A DNA stretch of 64,000 nucleotides, taken from the NCBI GenBank assembly GCA_947573485.1, contig CANPGB010000003.1:1-64000 (forward strand), in the 5' to 3' direction. A program made the position numbers and the translations under genes. The stretch comes from an uncultured Porphyromonadaceae bacterium (lineage in GTDB: Bacteria > Bacteroidota > Bacteroidia > Bacteroidales > Muribaculaceae). The notes beneath the pieces were generated by a model, which was not told the DNA's origin, ran no database searches, and was given only the letters and a program-made list of their open reading frames with translations. Shown piece by piece: positions 33,338 through 41,929 of this stretch; position 1 is the first letter of the stretch; every line of letters starts with the position of its first letter.

Positions 33338-35188
33338 CTACCAATGCTCGCGCTGCGTAAAGTGCTGAGGCAGACGCACTGCGGAGCGTTGGCTGCGGAT
33401 AACGTGCAGGGCCATGGCGCGGGTCATCACAATATCGTCGTGGCAGCCCTCCTTGGCAGCATATGAGCCGTTGGGCAGGCGGCAGTAGGTGAGGAGCTCG
33501 TTGCAGGCCTCGCCGTCGCGCTCTATATAAAGCCCCTCACGCACGGCCTCTATCAAGCCGGCGATGAGCACGCCCTTGGTTGAGCGATTGGTGTGGAAAC
33601 CCACACGCATGGAGCGTTGGCCGGTGACTTTGTCGAAACTCTCGCGGCGGTAAACGTTGGGATATTCCTCGGCAAGACGCGAGAGTATAAAGAGATTGGA
33701 GTCCGACGAGCCGCCGTAATTGTCAGTCTCGAAGGTGTTGCTCTCTATCACAAGCAGCCCGCGGTTGTAGAAGCGCGCGAGCTCCACGCAGCGACGCGCA
33801 AGGAGATCGTGGTCGGTATGCCCACGCCACTGCGCCACAACTTCGGGGCAATCGCCCCTGCGGAGCACGGCAATCACCGACCAGTCGGCATTGGCCGAGC
33901 GACCGCCCACGTCAACGGCAAGCACATAGCGCGCATTGGCTTCGGGTGCCCTCCACATGCTCAGCTCACCTTTTTCATCGTCGTGGAAACGTGTGCCCGA
34001 GGCATCTACGGCTCCCACGCGAGGCTCAATAACACAGCCCGCGCGCAGAGCCTCGACCTTGGCGCCTGAGAACACCGCCGACTCGCCCGAGGCAAAAGCT
34101 TCGCCGTCGTCAGCCGGAAACTCGGCATTGAAGCGCTCCGCAGTATCGAACTCGCGTGCCTTGCGCCTGCGCCAACGCAGCTGCGCCGCCGTGCACCCGC
34201 GGCGCCAGAGGGCGAGCTCATAGGGTGTGAGCGTGGCAAGAATAGCGTCATCATCATCGCCCGCGAGGGTATTGAAGTCTATCTCCTGCCAGGGCACGAA
34301 GAGGGCGCTCTTGTCGCTGAGCCCGGCTTTGGCGCGCAACCACTCGCTGTGGAAGAAATCGCCCACACCGTTTGCTGTCGACTCTATCACCACCAGCGAG
34401 CACGGCAGCATAGCCACCGAGCCGCACACCGCCTGCACCACATCGCGCGCCGAGCGTGTGGTGCTCCGCGGCCAGTAGGCGGTCTCGCTCAGGTGAGCCA
34501 TGGCGTAGTCGCCGCCACGCATGCTGTCGGGCTTCTCGCTGGTGCCTATCGTCACGCGGCAGTCGCGCCCCGTAATCTCGCGCGTATCGCTGCTGCGCTC
34601 ATAGGGCACGAAGCGCGGCTCGCAATCGCCCTCCCACAGCTCGGCAGGATAGCCCTCGAGCATCTTTGTGTACATGCCCCGGATAGTCATCGACGTATTC
34701 TTCACATGAGCGCAAATCACCGAGTGCCAGTTGGTGCGCAGGCACGACTGTATCCACGCCATATACATCTGCACAAGGGTAGAGCCGCCCCATTGCCGAG
34801 CCTTGAGCAATATCGCGCGGATAGGCTCACCAGCAAGACGCCGTGCCTCGAACTCGCCCAGCACACGCCGCTGCGGAGCGTTGAGAACAAAGGGAATATC
34901 GCGGTGCGACATCTTGTCTTTAATCTTCACGCACTCCACCGCCCAGTACTCGAAATCGTGGCGGCAGCGTAGCCTTTTCCACGCCACCACATCGTTCTTG
35001 ACAAGGGCATACTGTGGGTCGGCAACCATAGCCGAGGGCACAAGGGCATAGTTCAGGCCGGGCACGGGAGTAGGCACCTCAACGCGCTCGCCTCCGCAGC
35101 CATAGCCACGCACGGGGTCGACCGCGGCATTGCCTGCAAGGCAACGCGCACGGTCGATTATCTTTCTTATTTCGAGGGTATTATCCAT
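33338..35188 (-). CDS. Phage-type terminase large subunit
   Basis: TerL packages phage DNA using an ATPase and a nuclease domain. This 616-residue protein has a Walker A-like motif ARQWGGST at about 130-137, a Walker B VVIEST at about 264-269, and a C-terminal RNase H-like nuclease with VDVGGRSANADW (about 425) and GCHDDIVMTRA (about 581-591). All catalytic acids expected by eye are present, so it looks intact. Its ATG shares one base with the stop of the 823-residue gene (TAATG). No portal, capsid, protease, tail, integrase or lysis genes are nearby, and its base composition looks like the host. It could be a phage remnant or a domesticated module. Confidence 0.85.
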   Translation of the reverse strand: MDNTLEIRKIIDRARCLAGNAAVDPVRGYGCGGERVEVPTPVPGLNYALVPSAMVADPQYALVKNDVVAWKRLRCRHDFEYWAVECVKIKDKMSHRDIPFVLNAPQRRVLGEFEARRLAGEPIRAILLKARQWGGSTLVQMYMAWIQSCLRTNWHSVICAHVKNTSMTIRGMYTKMLEGYPAELWEGDCEPRFVPYERSSDTREITGRDCRVTIGTSEKPDSMRGGDYAMAHLSETAYWPRSTTRSARDVVQAVCGSVAMLPCSLVVIESTANGVGDFFHSEWLRAKAGLSDKSALFVPWQEIDFNTLAGDDDDAILATLTPYELALWRRGCTAAQLRWRRRKAREFDTAERFNAEFPADDGEAFASGESAVFSGAKVEALRAGCVIEPRVGAVDASGTRFHDDEKGELSMWRAPEANARYVLAVDVGGRSANADWSVIAVLRRGDCPEVVAQWRGHTDHDLLARRCVELARFYNRGLLVIESNTFETDNYGGSSDSNLFILSRLAEEYPNVYRRESFDKVTGQRSMRVGFHTNRSTKGVLIAGLIEAVREGLYIERDGEACNELLTYCRLPNGSYAAKEGCHDDIVMTRAMALHVIRSQRSAVRLPQHFTQREHW

Positions 35189-37659
35189 TATTTCCCCTTG
35201 AAGAAAATATCAAGATGACTGAAAGTGAAATCGGAGCTTACACGCCCCTCCACGGTCACGCGCAGTCTGCGCACAGGGCGCCCGACGAGCCCCAGGCGAA
35301 GGGGCGAGCGCACAGCCCCCTCGACGCCGGCACGCAGTAGCGGCCATGTGCGTCCTCCGGCCCCTGCATCGGCTCCGGCCACACCTATGCTGCCCTTGAA
35401 ACTCTCGGCGAGGGCGCATACTTCAAGACTCGTTGGCAGCACCGCCTCAAGAGCCGAAGGGTCAATGGAGTAACCCGCTGCGATATCGCACTCCCCTGCC
35501 CTCTCGCAGCCTATACGCCACAGTCCGGCCGACGAGATTCCGTAGGCCTCGCCGCCAACACTTGCCGTGCCGCTCATGGCGCAGCCGGTGCGGCGGTAGC
35601 GGCGCCACGAATCCTTGCGGCAGAAAACATCGGCACCGTCGTCGGCACGCACAGCCCACAGCTCGCCGCGCCCGAAATCGTAGGCAAGGGCTATATAGTT
35701 GCGGGCGGGAGCGAACACCGACACGCGGCCCGACGACGCTATAAGCACCGGCATAGCCCCGGTCTCACCCTCGGCAAGGGCAAAGGTCTCGCCGCCCTCG
35801 GTGGCACAAAGAGCATCGGCACGGCTCACTCCTAAAGCGGTAAGGCGGCGGCACGACAGCGTCTTGCGCCCCGTGCCCACACCTACCGAGTAAATTCCCT
35901 CGGCAGTACCGGCAATAAAGCGGCAGCGGCCGAACTCCCATGCCTGGTCGGTGGCGCCGCGTGCCACCAGTGCTTTCACGGCACCGCCACCGAGCCTCGC
36001 CACGGAGTCGATGATAAGCGGCGATGAGGTGGAAGCCACGGCTACGGCATCGGCAAAACGCTCTGCAGCATAGGTCTGCGTGCCCCCGGTGGCAAGGGTG
36101 CCGGGCGTGAGAGCCTCCGACGCAACCCCGCCCACATACACCGAGTGCCGCCCGCTGCCGTCGGGCGTAAGGGCAAACTCCCGCGCACGGGTGATGCCAC
36201 CCGAACTTATGGCTATGGCCACACTCACCGCATCGGGGCGTGGATAAGAGATTATAGGGTTGAGCATAAGCGGCACCGGCGAGACATGACTTTCGGTGTA
36301 TTCGAGCACAGCTCCCGACGCAAGGGTAACGCGTGTGGTAGCCTGCCACGCCGCCGTCTCGGTGAATACCGAGGTAAGGATACCCGCCGGATAACCCTTG
36401 AAAGGCTGCACGGTGAGGTCGGCCCACGCGGTGGTTCCCGCATCCGACGCCGCGCACGCTGCCGTAAAGCTGTGAGGCTCCGACAGCAGCACCTCCATAC
36501 GGTCGGCTACTTTCACAGGGCGCCCGAGAGCTTTCTGCAGCGCCGTAGAGGCTGCCGCGGCATCGGCCTCGACGCTAAGGTCGACAGCCACGCTGCGCTG
36601 AGGCCCCGCAAAGGGCGATGCGATGACGGCCACACGGCTTTCAATAGAGTCGAGACGGGCGAGAGCCTCCATTATAAGGCGTCGCGAATGGCCTTTGAAA
36701 TCGTTGCCGAGACCGTGCTCGAAGCCCGGCAGCCCAAGGCGCAGGAAAGGCTCCGAGGCGGATGCCCCGCGCCCCATGTTCACCTCGGCGCCCGCCCCGG
36801 GCACATAGGGGTGGAAGAGCGGGGTCATATACACATCGGCGCGCGAGACCCTTGCCGCGGCATCGCTGTCGACGGCGGGAAGCAAGGCCTCGAGCGTCCA
36901 CGTGCGGGCGGTGATTTCGTAAGGCTCAAGGTTGCGGCGGTCGGTGGAGTAAACGCTGAACGTGCCCGCGCACTGGGCTCCCGACGAGTGCGACAGCAGC
37001 ACGGGCGCCGATGTGAATACGCAGTTCCCCTCGCCGTCGATAAGGCGGTAGCGGGCTATGGCAGGCTGAATCATGAAGCCCGCGGCGGCGCACTGCGAGG
37101 CGAGCCGCAGATAGGCAGCCACGAGGTCGTCGGCAACTGCATCGGCGTCGCTGCGGCTCAGCCGCCCGCTCTCGCTGTAGCTCTTGGAGAGGGTACGTGC
37201 GGCCACCGTCACGCTCACCGGATTGGCAGCCGACGCCGTAAGACTTATAGCCGGAAACACACGTGTGGCAGGCACTATGCTCACCGCACCGGCGGCACTC
37301 TCCTTGATTTTCACTGCCCCCGTGGCGCACATGGCAAGGGCGGAATCGGCCCCGGTTGCGAGGGCACACTGAGGTTCTGCGGCAAAGGCACCTCCGGTCA
37401 CGGAGGGCGTCGCACCGGGCTTGCCGTACACCGCCGAACGGCCTGACGCACCCAAGAGTACGCCGTCGGCAAAGCGGCACAACGGACGCGCTCCCCCGAA
37501 GCCCTCAAGGCACTCCACGGCACCCACGGGCACAAGGGCGCCACGGGCTCCGGGGCGCAGGTTACTTACGTTCACTTCATAAACGCCGTCGGCGCAGAGG
37601 CCGTCCTCACGCGCGCAGAGGCGGGCGGCAATGCGCCTGCTCTTCTTGTTTTTGTTCAT
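35188..37659 (-). CDS. Large protein coupled to the terminase (phage structural-like, unknown)
   Basis: This 823-residue protein has no signal peptide or membrane helix and no recognised family. It is unusually rich in Ala, Gly, Ser and Val, with many short beta-strand-like repeats. In the last 250 residues there are propeller-like blades (ELWAVRADDGADVF, GEAYGISSAGLWRI) and a final VSSDFTFSHLDIFFKGK segment. A central part (FLRLGLPGFEHGLGNDFKG) is less repetitive. Such a layout recalls phage tail or DNA-stabilisation propellers, but this is only by appearance. The ATG at 37659 was chosen just after an inverted repeat with an embedded -7 box. It is coupled to the terminase by TAATG. Confidence 0.6.
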   Translation of the reverse strand: MNKNKKSRRIAARLCAREDGLCADGVYEVNVSNLRPGARGALVPVGAVECLEGFGGARPLCRFADGVLLGASGRSAVYGKPGATPSVTGGAFAAEPQCALATGADSALAMCATGAVKIKESAAGAVSIVPATRVFPAISLTASAANPVSVTVAARTLSKSYSESGRLSRSDADAVADDLVAAYLRLASQCAAAGFMIQPAIARYRLIDGEGNCVFTSAPVLLSHSSGAQCAGTFSVYSTDRRNLEPYEITARTWTLEALLPAVDSDAAARVSRADVYMTPLFHPYVPGAGAEVNMGRGASASEPFLRLGLPGFEHGLGNDFKGHSRRLIMEALARLDSIESRVAVIASPFAGPQRSVAVDLSVEADAAAASTALQKALGRPVKVADRMEVLLSEPHSFTAACAASDAGTTAWADLTVQPFKGYPAGILTSVFTETAAWQATTRVTLASGAVLEYTESHVSPVPLMLNPIISYPRPDAVSVAIAISSGGITRAREFALTPDGSGRHSVYVGGVASEALTPGTLATGGTQTYAAERFADAVAVASTSSPLIIDSVARLGGGAVKALVARGATDQAWEFGRCRFIAGTAEGIYSVGVGTGRKTLSCRRLTALGVSRADALCATEGGETFALAEGETGAMPVLIASSGRVSVFAPARNYIALAYDFGRGELWAVRADDGADVFCRKDSWRRYRRTGCAMSGTASVGGEAYGISSAGLWRIGCERAGECDIAAGYSIDPSALEAVLPTSLEVCALAESFKGSIGVAGADAGAGGRTWPLLRAGVEGAVRSPLRLGLVGRPVRRLRVTVEGRVSSDFTFSHLDIFFKGK

Positions 37660-37662
37660 ATC

Positions 37663-37700
37663 GGTAAATATTTGTGGTTTTTGCCACAAAATTATTTACC
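37663..37700 (-). promoter_or_regulatory. Inverted repeat spanning the -7 box of the terminase pair
   Basis: A near-perfect 16-17-bp inverted repeat (GGTAAATA.TTTGTGG / CCACAAA.TATTTACC) ends 3 bases before the ATG at 37659. The minus-strand -7 box TAATTTTG (37694-37687) lies inside one arm. This looks like an operator or autoregulatory site; it lacks a U run, so it is not a terminator. Confidence 0.5.
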
Positions 37701-37712
37701 GACGCCGCGAAA

Positions 37713-38675
37713 TTATCGTGCTTTTTCCCCGCTGCGGGAAACCTTCCTCACCACCGCCACATAGCCACAGGTGAGAAGCGCCACCACCACCGCCATATAG
37801 GCATATTGGTTGACGGGCAAGAAGATAAGTCCTGCCGAAATCACCGCCTGCAGCCCGGCATAAAGCGAGGCCACCGCAAGGTGACTGTGCCCGAGCTCGT
37901 TGACAAGCAGCTGATAGGCATGCCTGCGGTGAGCCGTGGTTATGCGCTCGTGCAGCATAAGCCGTCGCACTATAGTTGCCACGGTATCAACGCCGTACAC
38001 CGCCATAAGCGTAAGCCACGCAAAGCTGCCGGTGCGCACAGCGAGCATCATCATGGCAAAAAGCAGTATATAGGCCATGCTCACGGCACCAACATCGCCG
38101 CAGAAACAAACCGCCCGCGGCCTGAAATTGAAGAAAGCGAAGATAAGAACCGCCCCAAGGCTTATCCAAAGAAGCCCCGAAGGCACAAAATGGAGGCTAT
38201 AATCAAGGTAAATGAGCGGCGCGAGAACGGCCACACTATAGGCGGCGGTCATGCCGTTGATGCCGTCCATGAAATTGTAGGCGTTGAGTATCCCCGCGCC
38301 AACTATCACAAAAGCAAGGAATTGCAGATTGAAAATCGAGTGGCTGCTTTCGGCAACGGCAGCCCGCCAGTAGAGCCCTATGAGAGCCACCGCCACACAC
38401 TGCACGGCAAAACGGCGCCACGCAGGCTGCGGACGCAGGTCGTCGGCAAAACTTACCCAGGCAACCATTATCAACCCAAGCAGAAAAAGGTAGTAGACAG
38501 GCGTATACACAAAAGCTCCGGCAATAGCCCCGAGAGGGAAAATGATTCCGGCGCCGCTCACCGTGGCTCGTGTGTGCGAACTCCGCGCGCACGGATTGTC
38601 GGCTATACCGCGCCGCTTCGCCCACCAAATATAGGCAAGTTCTACCACGAGTAATATGAGCAGAACCGCAGCCAT
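37713..38675 (-). CDS. MraY/WecA-like glycosyl-phosphate transferase
   Basis: This 320-residue integral membrane enzyme of the polyprenyl-phosphate N-acetylhexosamine-1-phosphate transferase family starts a polysaccharide or O-antigen unit on undecaprenyl phosphate. Landmarks are about ten hydrophobic helices, the N-terminal SSHTRATVSGAGI, the Asp pair VSFADDLR, the catalytic NAYNFMDGINGM, the FCGDVGAV loop, and the HRRHAYQLL C-terminal His motif. WbpL/WecA-type substrate specificity (GlcNAc, FucNAc or QuiNAc) is not decidable. It follows the methyltransferase-like gene by one base. Confidence 0.92.
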   Translation of the reverse strand: MAAVLLILLVVELAYIWWAKRRGIADNPCARSSHTRATVSGAGIIFPLGAIAGAFVYTPVYYLFLLGLIMVAWVSFADDLRPQPAWRRFAVQCVAVALIGLYWRAAVAESSHSIFNLQFLAFVIVGAGILNAYNFMDGINGMTAAYSVAVLAPLIYLDYSLHFVPSGLLWISLGAVLIFAFFNFRPRAVCFCGDVGAVSMAYILLFAMMMLAVRTGSFAWLTLMAVYGVDTVATIVRRLMLHERITTAHRRHAYQLLVNELGHSHLAVASLYAGLQAVISAGLIFLPVNQYAYMAVVVALLTCGYVAVVRKVSRSGEKAR

Positions 38676-38676
38676 T

Positions 38677-39177
38677 TCAGAACTTTACCTTAAAATCCTG
38701 CCTCGGCAGGTGCGGAAGCGACGCTAACACAGCCGTACCGCGGCAGTTATAGAATAGCATGCCCCGCTCAAGACCCGCCGCTATCTCCCGGAGCTCTTCG
38801 GAGCGTATGTTGAGCAGAAGCGCGCCCTTGGAGAGCCGTGCGAGGCGGGGCAAAAGCTCGCTCACGGTAGTATCGCCGAGGTCAGCCACCACAAAATCGG
38901 CCTCCTCGGCCACAAACTCTATCTTACCCGACACACGCCTGAGGGTACTCTCCACGGGAGCGGGGGTCGATGTTATCACCTCTACCCGCCGCGGCTGCAG
39001 ATGACAGGCCACGCGGAACAGCAGCCGCATGCGCCCGTCGGCGGGGATGTCGCGGTAGGCATAGAACGGCAGCCCCTGCCTCAGCACCTCGGTGATGAAG
39101 CGGTAGGCAAAGGGCGAGTGTATGCCGAAGCCACGCCCGTGGCGCCAGAGTACATATCGGCTCAGAATACCTTGCAT
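38677..39177 (-). CDS. Small SAM-methyltransferase-like protein (unknown)
   Basis: This 166-residue protein begins with HGRGFGIHSPFAYRFI, a motif I associate with a Bacteroidales class-I methyltransferase-like family. A Rossmann-like middle follows (RVEVITST, IEFVAEEADFVVADLG, SKGALLLNI). It is shorter than an active methyltransferase and lacks a clear glycine-rich SAM loop, so it may be a degenerate or partial member. It overlaps yfhO by 16 bases at its start and adjoins the glycosyltransferase. Function unknown. Confidence 0.65.
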   Translation of the reverse strand: MQGILSRYVLWRHGRGFGIHSPFAYRFITEVLRQGLPFYAYRDIPADGRMRLLFRVACHLQPRRVEVITSTPAPVESTLRRVSGKIEFVAEEADFVVADLGDTTVSELLPRLARLSKGALLLNIRSEELREIAAGLERGMLFYNCRGTAVLASLPHLPRQDFKVKF

Positions 39178-41795
39178 CGGCGTGCCTCAACAAAGAGCCC
39201 GGCGGCCAGGAGTAGGTAGATGAGTGTAACACAGGCATAGGCCACGCCGGCGGTGGTGCCTATCGAGGCGGGGGCAAAGCGCATAGTCACCTCGTGGGTA
39301 CCTGCAGGGAGTGCCATGGCGCGGAGTATATAGTTCACACGCGCAAGCGGTGCCTCCTCGCCGTCGATAGTTGCCTGCCATCCCCAGGGGAAGTAAACCT
39401 CCGAGAACACGCCCACGCCGCCCTTGGCGGTGCTCACGTGGTAGCGCACCTCATTGGGTGTGTACGAGGTCATGTATATGGTATCGCCGGGGGCGAGCGA
39501 CGGCGCTTCGGGGAGCGCTCCGGCAAAAGCCCTGTCGGCAACGGCCTGGTGTGTGAAGTCGAGCTTGGCGGCATCGAGGGCAGCCATTTCGCTGTCAGCG
39601 CCGTCGACCCACACGAGCGAGTCAACAAGCCATGCGTTACCCAAGGCGTGGTTGTTGCGCATTATGGGCGCACGGGGGTCGCCCGTTATCACATAGCGCG
39701 CGTTGAGCATATCGGCCACGCGGTAAGCAGTGCGCAGCTGCCCGGCAATCTCGGCAACCTCGGGGTCGTCGAGCTCGGGGGAGTCGGGATAATATCCCAC
39801 CTGAAGCATGGGCATGAGCTTGCGTTGTATAAGGTCCTCGTAGCGGTTGAGTTTCGCTGCATGATAACCGCCGACCATTTTATGGAAATACGAGCGGTTG
39901 GGCGAGTTGAACCCGGGAATATCGAGCACACGGTAGTGACCCTCGCCGTCGGCAAGGATAGCGGAGTCGTGCTCATCGGGGGTGAAGGTGATTGCGCCGC
40001 CGGGAGCACCGGGGCCGAAAGAGCTGTGCGACACATAGCGTTTGTCGGCCATATAGAGGTCGGCGGTGACGAGCACGCCTACAGCACCCACAGCAACGCC
40101 AAGACGCAGCTTGCGGTTGATATACAGCGCTATCGCTCCCGCAGCCAAGGCAAGGAAAATAAGCGAGCGCCAGCCATCGGCACGCACCATGCCACGGCGC
40201 AGAGCGGTGATAGCGGCACTGTTCTCGGGGTTCGAGAGGGAGTAGTGGTAGAGGATACCCGAGAGGTCGGCCTGGCTGTAGCCGCTCTGCAGAGCTTGCT
40301 CGGCAACCATTTGCTGCAACTGCTCGGTGGTTGAGCGGTCGCTCGCCGTGATAGCGGGCCCGAAGATACCCGGAGCTACAACAGCGGCCAGAGCCACAGC
40401 TGCCGGAACACCGAAACCTATGCTCAGGGGGCGGCGGTAGCGCTTCCACGCCTCGCTGCCGGCCTCAAGTATCTCGGCAAGGGCAAGTATCGCCAACAGA
40501 GGCATGGCAAACTCCGCAACCACAAGTATGCTCTCTACAGCGCGGAACTTACTGTACATCGGGAAGTTGTATATCATAAAATCGGTGAGCCACTCGGCGT
40601 TGTAGCCAAGCGACAGCAGCACCGACATTATCGTCGAAGCCACCATGGCCCATTTCAGAGGACCGCGCACTATGAAGCAGCCCGCAAGGAAGAGCGCGAA
40701 GATTATAGCACCCACATACACGGGGCCGTTGGTGCCCTCGGAGTCGTTGAAATACTGCGACATATAGGGCAGCAGCGGGCAGCTCTGAGCATATTCCTCA
40801 GCCCCTTCGAGCTTGTCGAGACCCATAGGCACCATGCGCCCGGCCTCGGGGCGTGCCGAAGCGCCACCCTTGATGTTGGGCACTATGAGAGAGAACATCT
40901 CCGAGGGTCCGTAGCTCCAGCCCACGATATCGCTCTTGGGGAGGCCGCCGGTGGGGCGCTCAGTGCTCGCCGAGGCCGCTGCGCCGGGCAGCGGAGTGAG
41001 TTCCGACTGCGAGCGCTTGGTCTCCTTGGCATACTCCCAGGTGTTGTAGAGCGAGGGGGCGTTGGCACCTAAGGCAAGCACTCCCGCGCCAAGGGCTATG
41101 GCCGAGGCTGCCACCCACGAGCGCAGCTTATGCCCGCGGATAGCGTCGATGAGGTAGCATATGGCTATTATTATCATCACCAAGCCGAAGTAATAAGTCA
41201 TCTGCGGGTGGTTGGCATTGAGCTGCAGCATGGCAAAGAGCGCCAAGAGAGCCCCGCCCCACACATAGCGGCCGCGGTAGAGGAGCAGAAGCCCCGCTAT
41301 CGTAGGCGGTATATAGGTGAGCGCCAGGAATTTCCATATATGCCCGGCACCTATTATTATCACGAAGTAACTCGAGAAACCCCAGGCTATGGCTCCGATG
41401 AGGGCATAATACCAGCGCATGCGCAGCGCATACAGCAGTATCAGGAAGCCGAACATCATCATGAAAAGCAGGTTCGACGGCACCGGCAGCCCCAGGCCGT
41501 AGACGCTGTTAAGCCACGTGAAGAGGGCGTTAGACGGGTACGAAGGCGAAATCTGGAACGTGGGCATGCCGCCGAAGAGGGCGTCGGTCCACAGAGCTTT
41601 CTCGCCCGTGGCCTCCTCGTAGAGCTGTGCCTCACGGCCGTTGGCAAAGCCCTGCTGCATGTCGGGCTGACGCAGAGAGTTGCCCTCGAAATTATCGGGG
41701 TAGAAGAACGCTATCGAAATCAGCGCCATTACAACTACCGACACAAAAAAGCCCCATACCTGAGGCCGCTTTATAAGATTGGTGAATTTCTCCAT
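39162..41795 (-). CDS. YfhO-family polytopic membrane protein
   Basis: This 877-residue protein is of the YfhO type, GT-C-like membrane proteins linked in Firmicutes to lipoteichoic-acid glycosylation and widespread in Bacteroidetes envelope loci. It has an N-terminal FFYPDNFEGNSLRQPDMQQG loop, about a dozen transmembrane helices between 90 and 600, and a large extracytoplasmic C-terminal domain with the hallmark SEVYFPWGWQATIDGEE near residue 805. A final helix follows (VAYACVTLIYLLLAAGLF). It is first in an operon with the methyltransferase-like and MraY-like genes. Confidence 0.9.
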   Translation of the reverse strand: MEKFTNLIKRPQVWGFFVSVVVMALISIAFFYPDNFEGNSLRQPDMQQGFANGREAQLYEEATGEKALWTDALFGGMPTFQISPSYPSNALFTWLNSVYGLGLPVPSNLLFMMMFGFLILLYALRMRWYYALIGAIAWGFSSYFVIIIGAGHIWKFLALTYIPPTIAGLLLLYRGRYVWGGALLALFAMLQLNANHPQMTYYFGLVMIIIAICYLIDAIRGHKLRSWVAASAIALGAGVLALGANAPSLYNTWEYAKETKRSQSELTPLPGAAASASTERPTGGLPKSDIVGWSYGPSEMFSLIVPNIKGGASARPEAGRMVPMGLDKLEGAEEYAQSCPLLPYMSQYFNDSEGTNGPVYVGAIIFALFLAGCFIVRGPLKWAMVASTIMSVLLSLGYNAEWLTDFMIYNFPMYSKFRAVESILVVAEFAMPLLAILALAEILEAGSEAWKRYRRPLSIGFGVPAAVALAAVVAPGIFGPAITASDRSTTEQLQQMVAEQALQSGYSQADLSGILYHYSLSNPENSAAITALRRGMVRADGWRSLIFLALAAGAIALYINRKLRLGVAVGAVGVLVTADLYMADKRYVSHSSFGPGAPGGAITFTPDEHDSAILADGEGHYRVLDIPGFNSPNRSYFHKMVGGYHAAKLNRYEDLIQRKLMPMLQVGYYPDSPELDDPEVAEIAGQLRTAYRVADMLNARYVITGDPRAPIMRNNHALGNAWLVDSLVWVDGADSEMAALDAAKLDFTHQAVADRAFAGALPEAPSLAPGDTIYMTSYTPNEVRYHVSTAKGGVGVFSEVYFPWGWQATIDGEEAPLARVNYILRAMALPAGTHEVTMRFAPASIGTTAGVAYACVTLIYLLLAAGLFVEARRCKVF

Positions 41796-41819
41796 TTGGG
41801 TCTAAAATAGGTTGAGTGG

Positions 41820-41827
41820 CAAAATTA
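41820..41827 (-). promoter_or_regulatory. -7 box TAATTTTG for yfhO operon
   Basis: A TAnnTTTG match on the minus strand 25 bases upstream of the ATG at 41795. Confidence 0.5.
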
Positions 41828-41847
41828 GCGGTTTTTTCGCAGATATG

Positions 41848-41883
41848 CAAAAAAGCAGCCGGCACGCTCGGCGTGTCGGCTGC
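41848..41883 (-). terminator. Terminator after the LRR protein gene
   Basis: On the minus strand, a stem GCAGCCGACACGC / GCGTGCCGGCTGC (one mismatch) is followed by TTTTTT. Confidence 0.85.
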
Positions 41884-41929
41884 AAGAGGTTATGAGGGAG
41901 AGCTATGAGTTGTAGCTAAATGGTTAGTT

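Noticed and set aside
33338-37659. Complete prophage
   Set aside because: Only a terminase and one unknown protein are phage-like; all flanking genes are envelope or unknown membrane genes.
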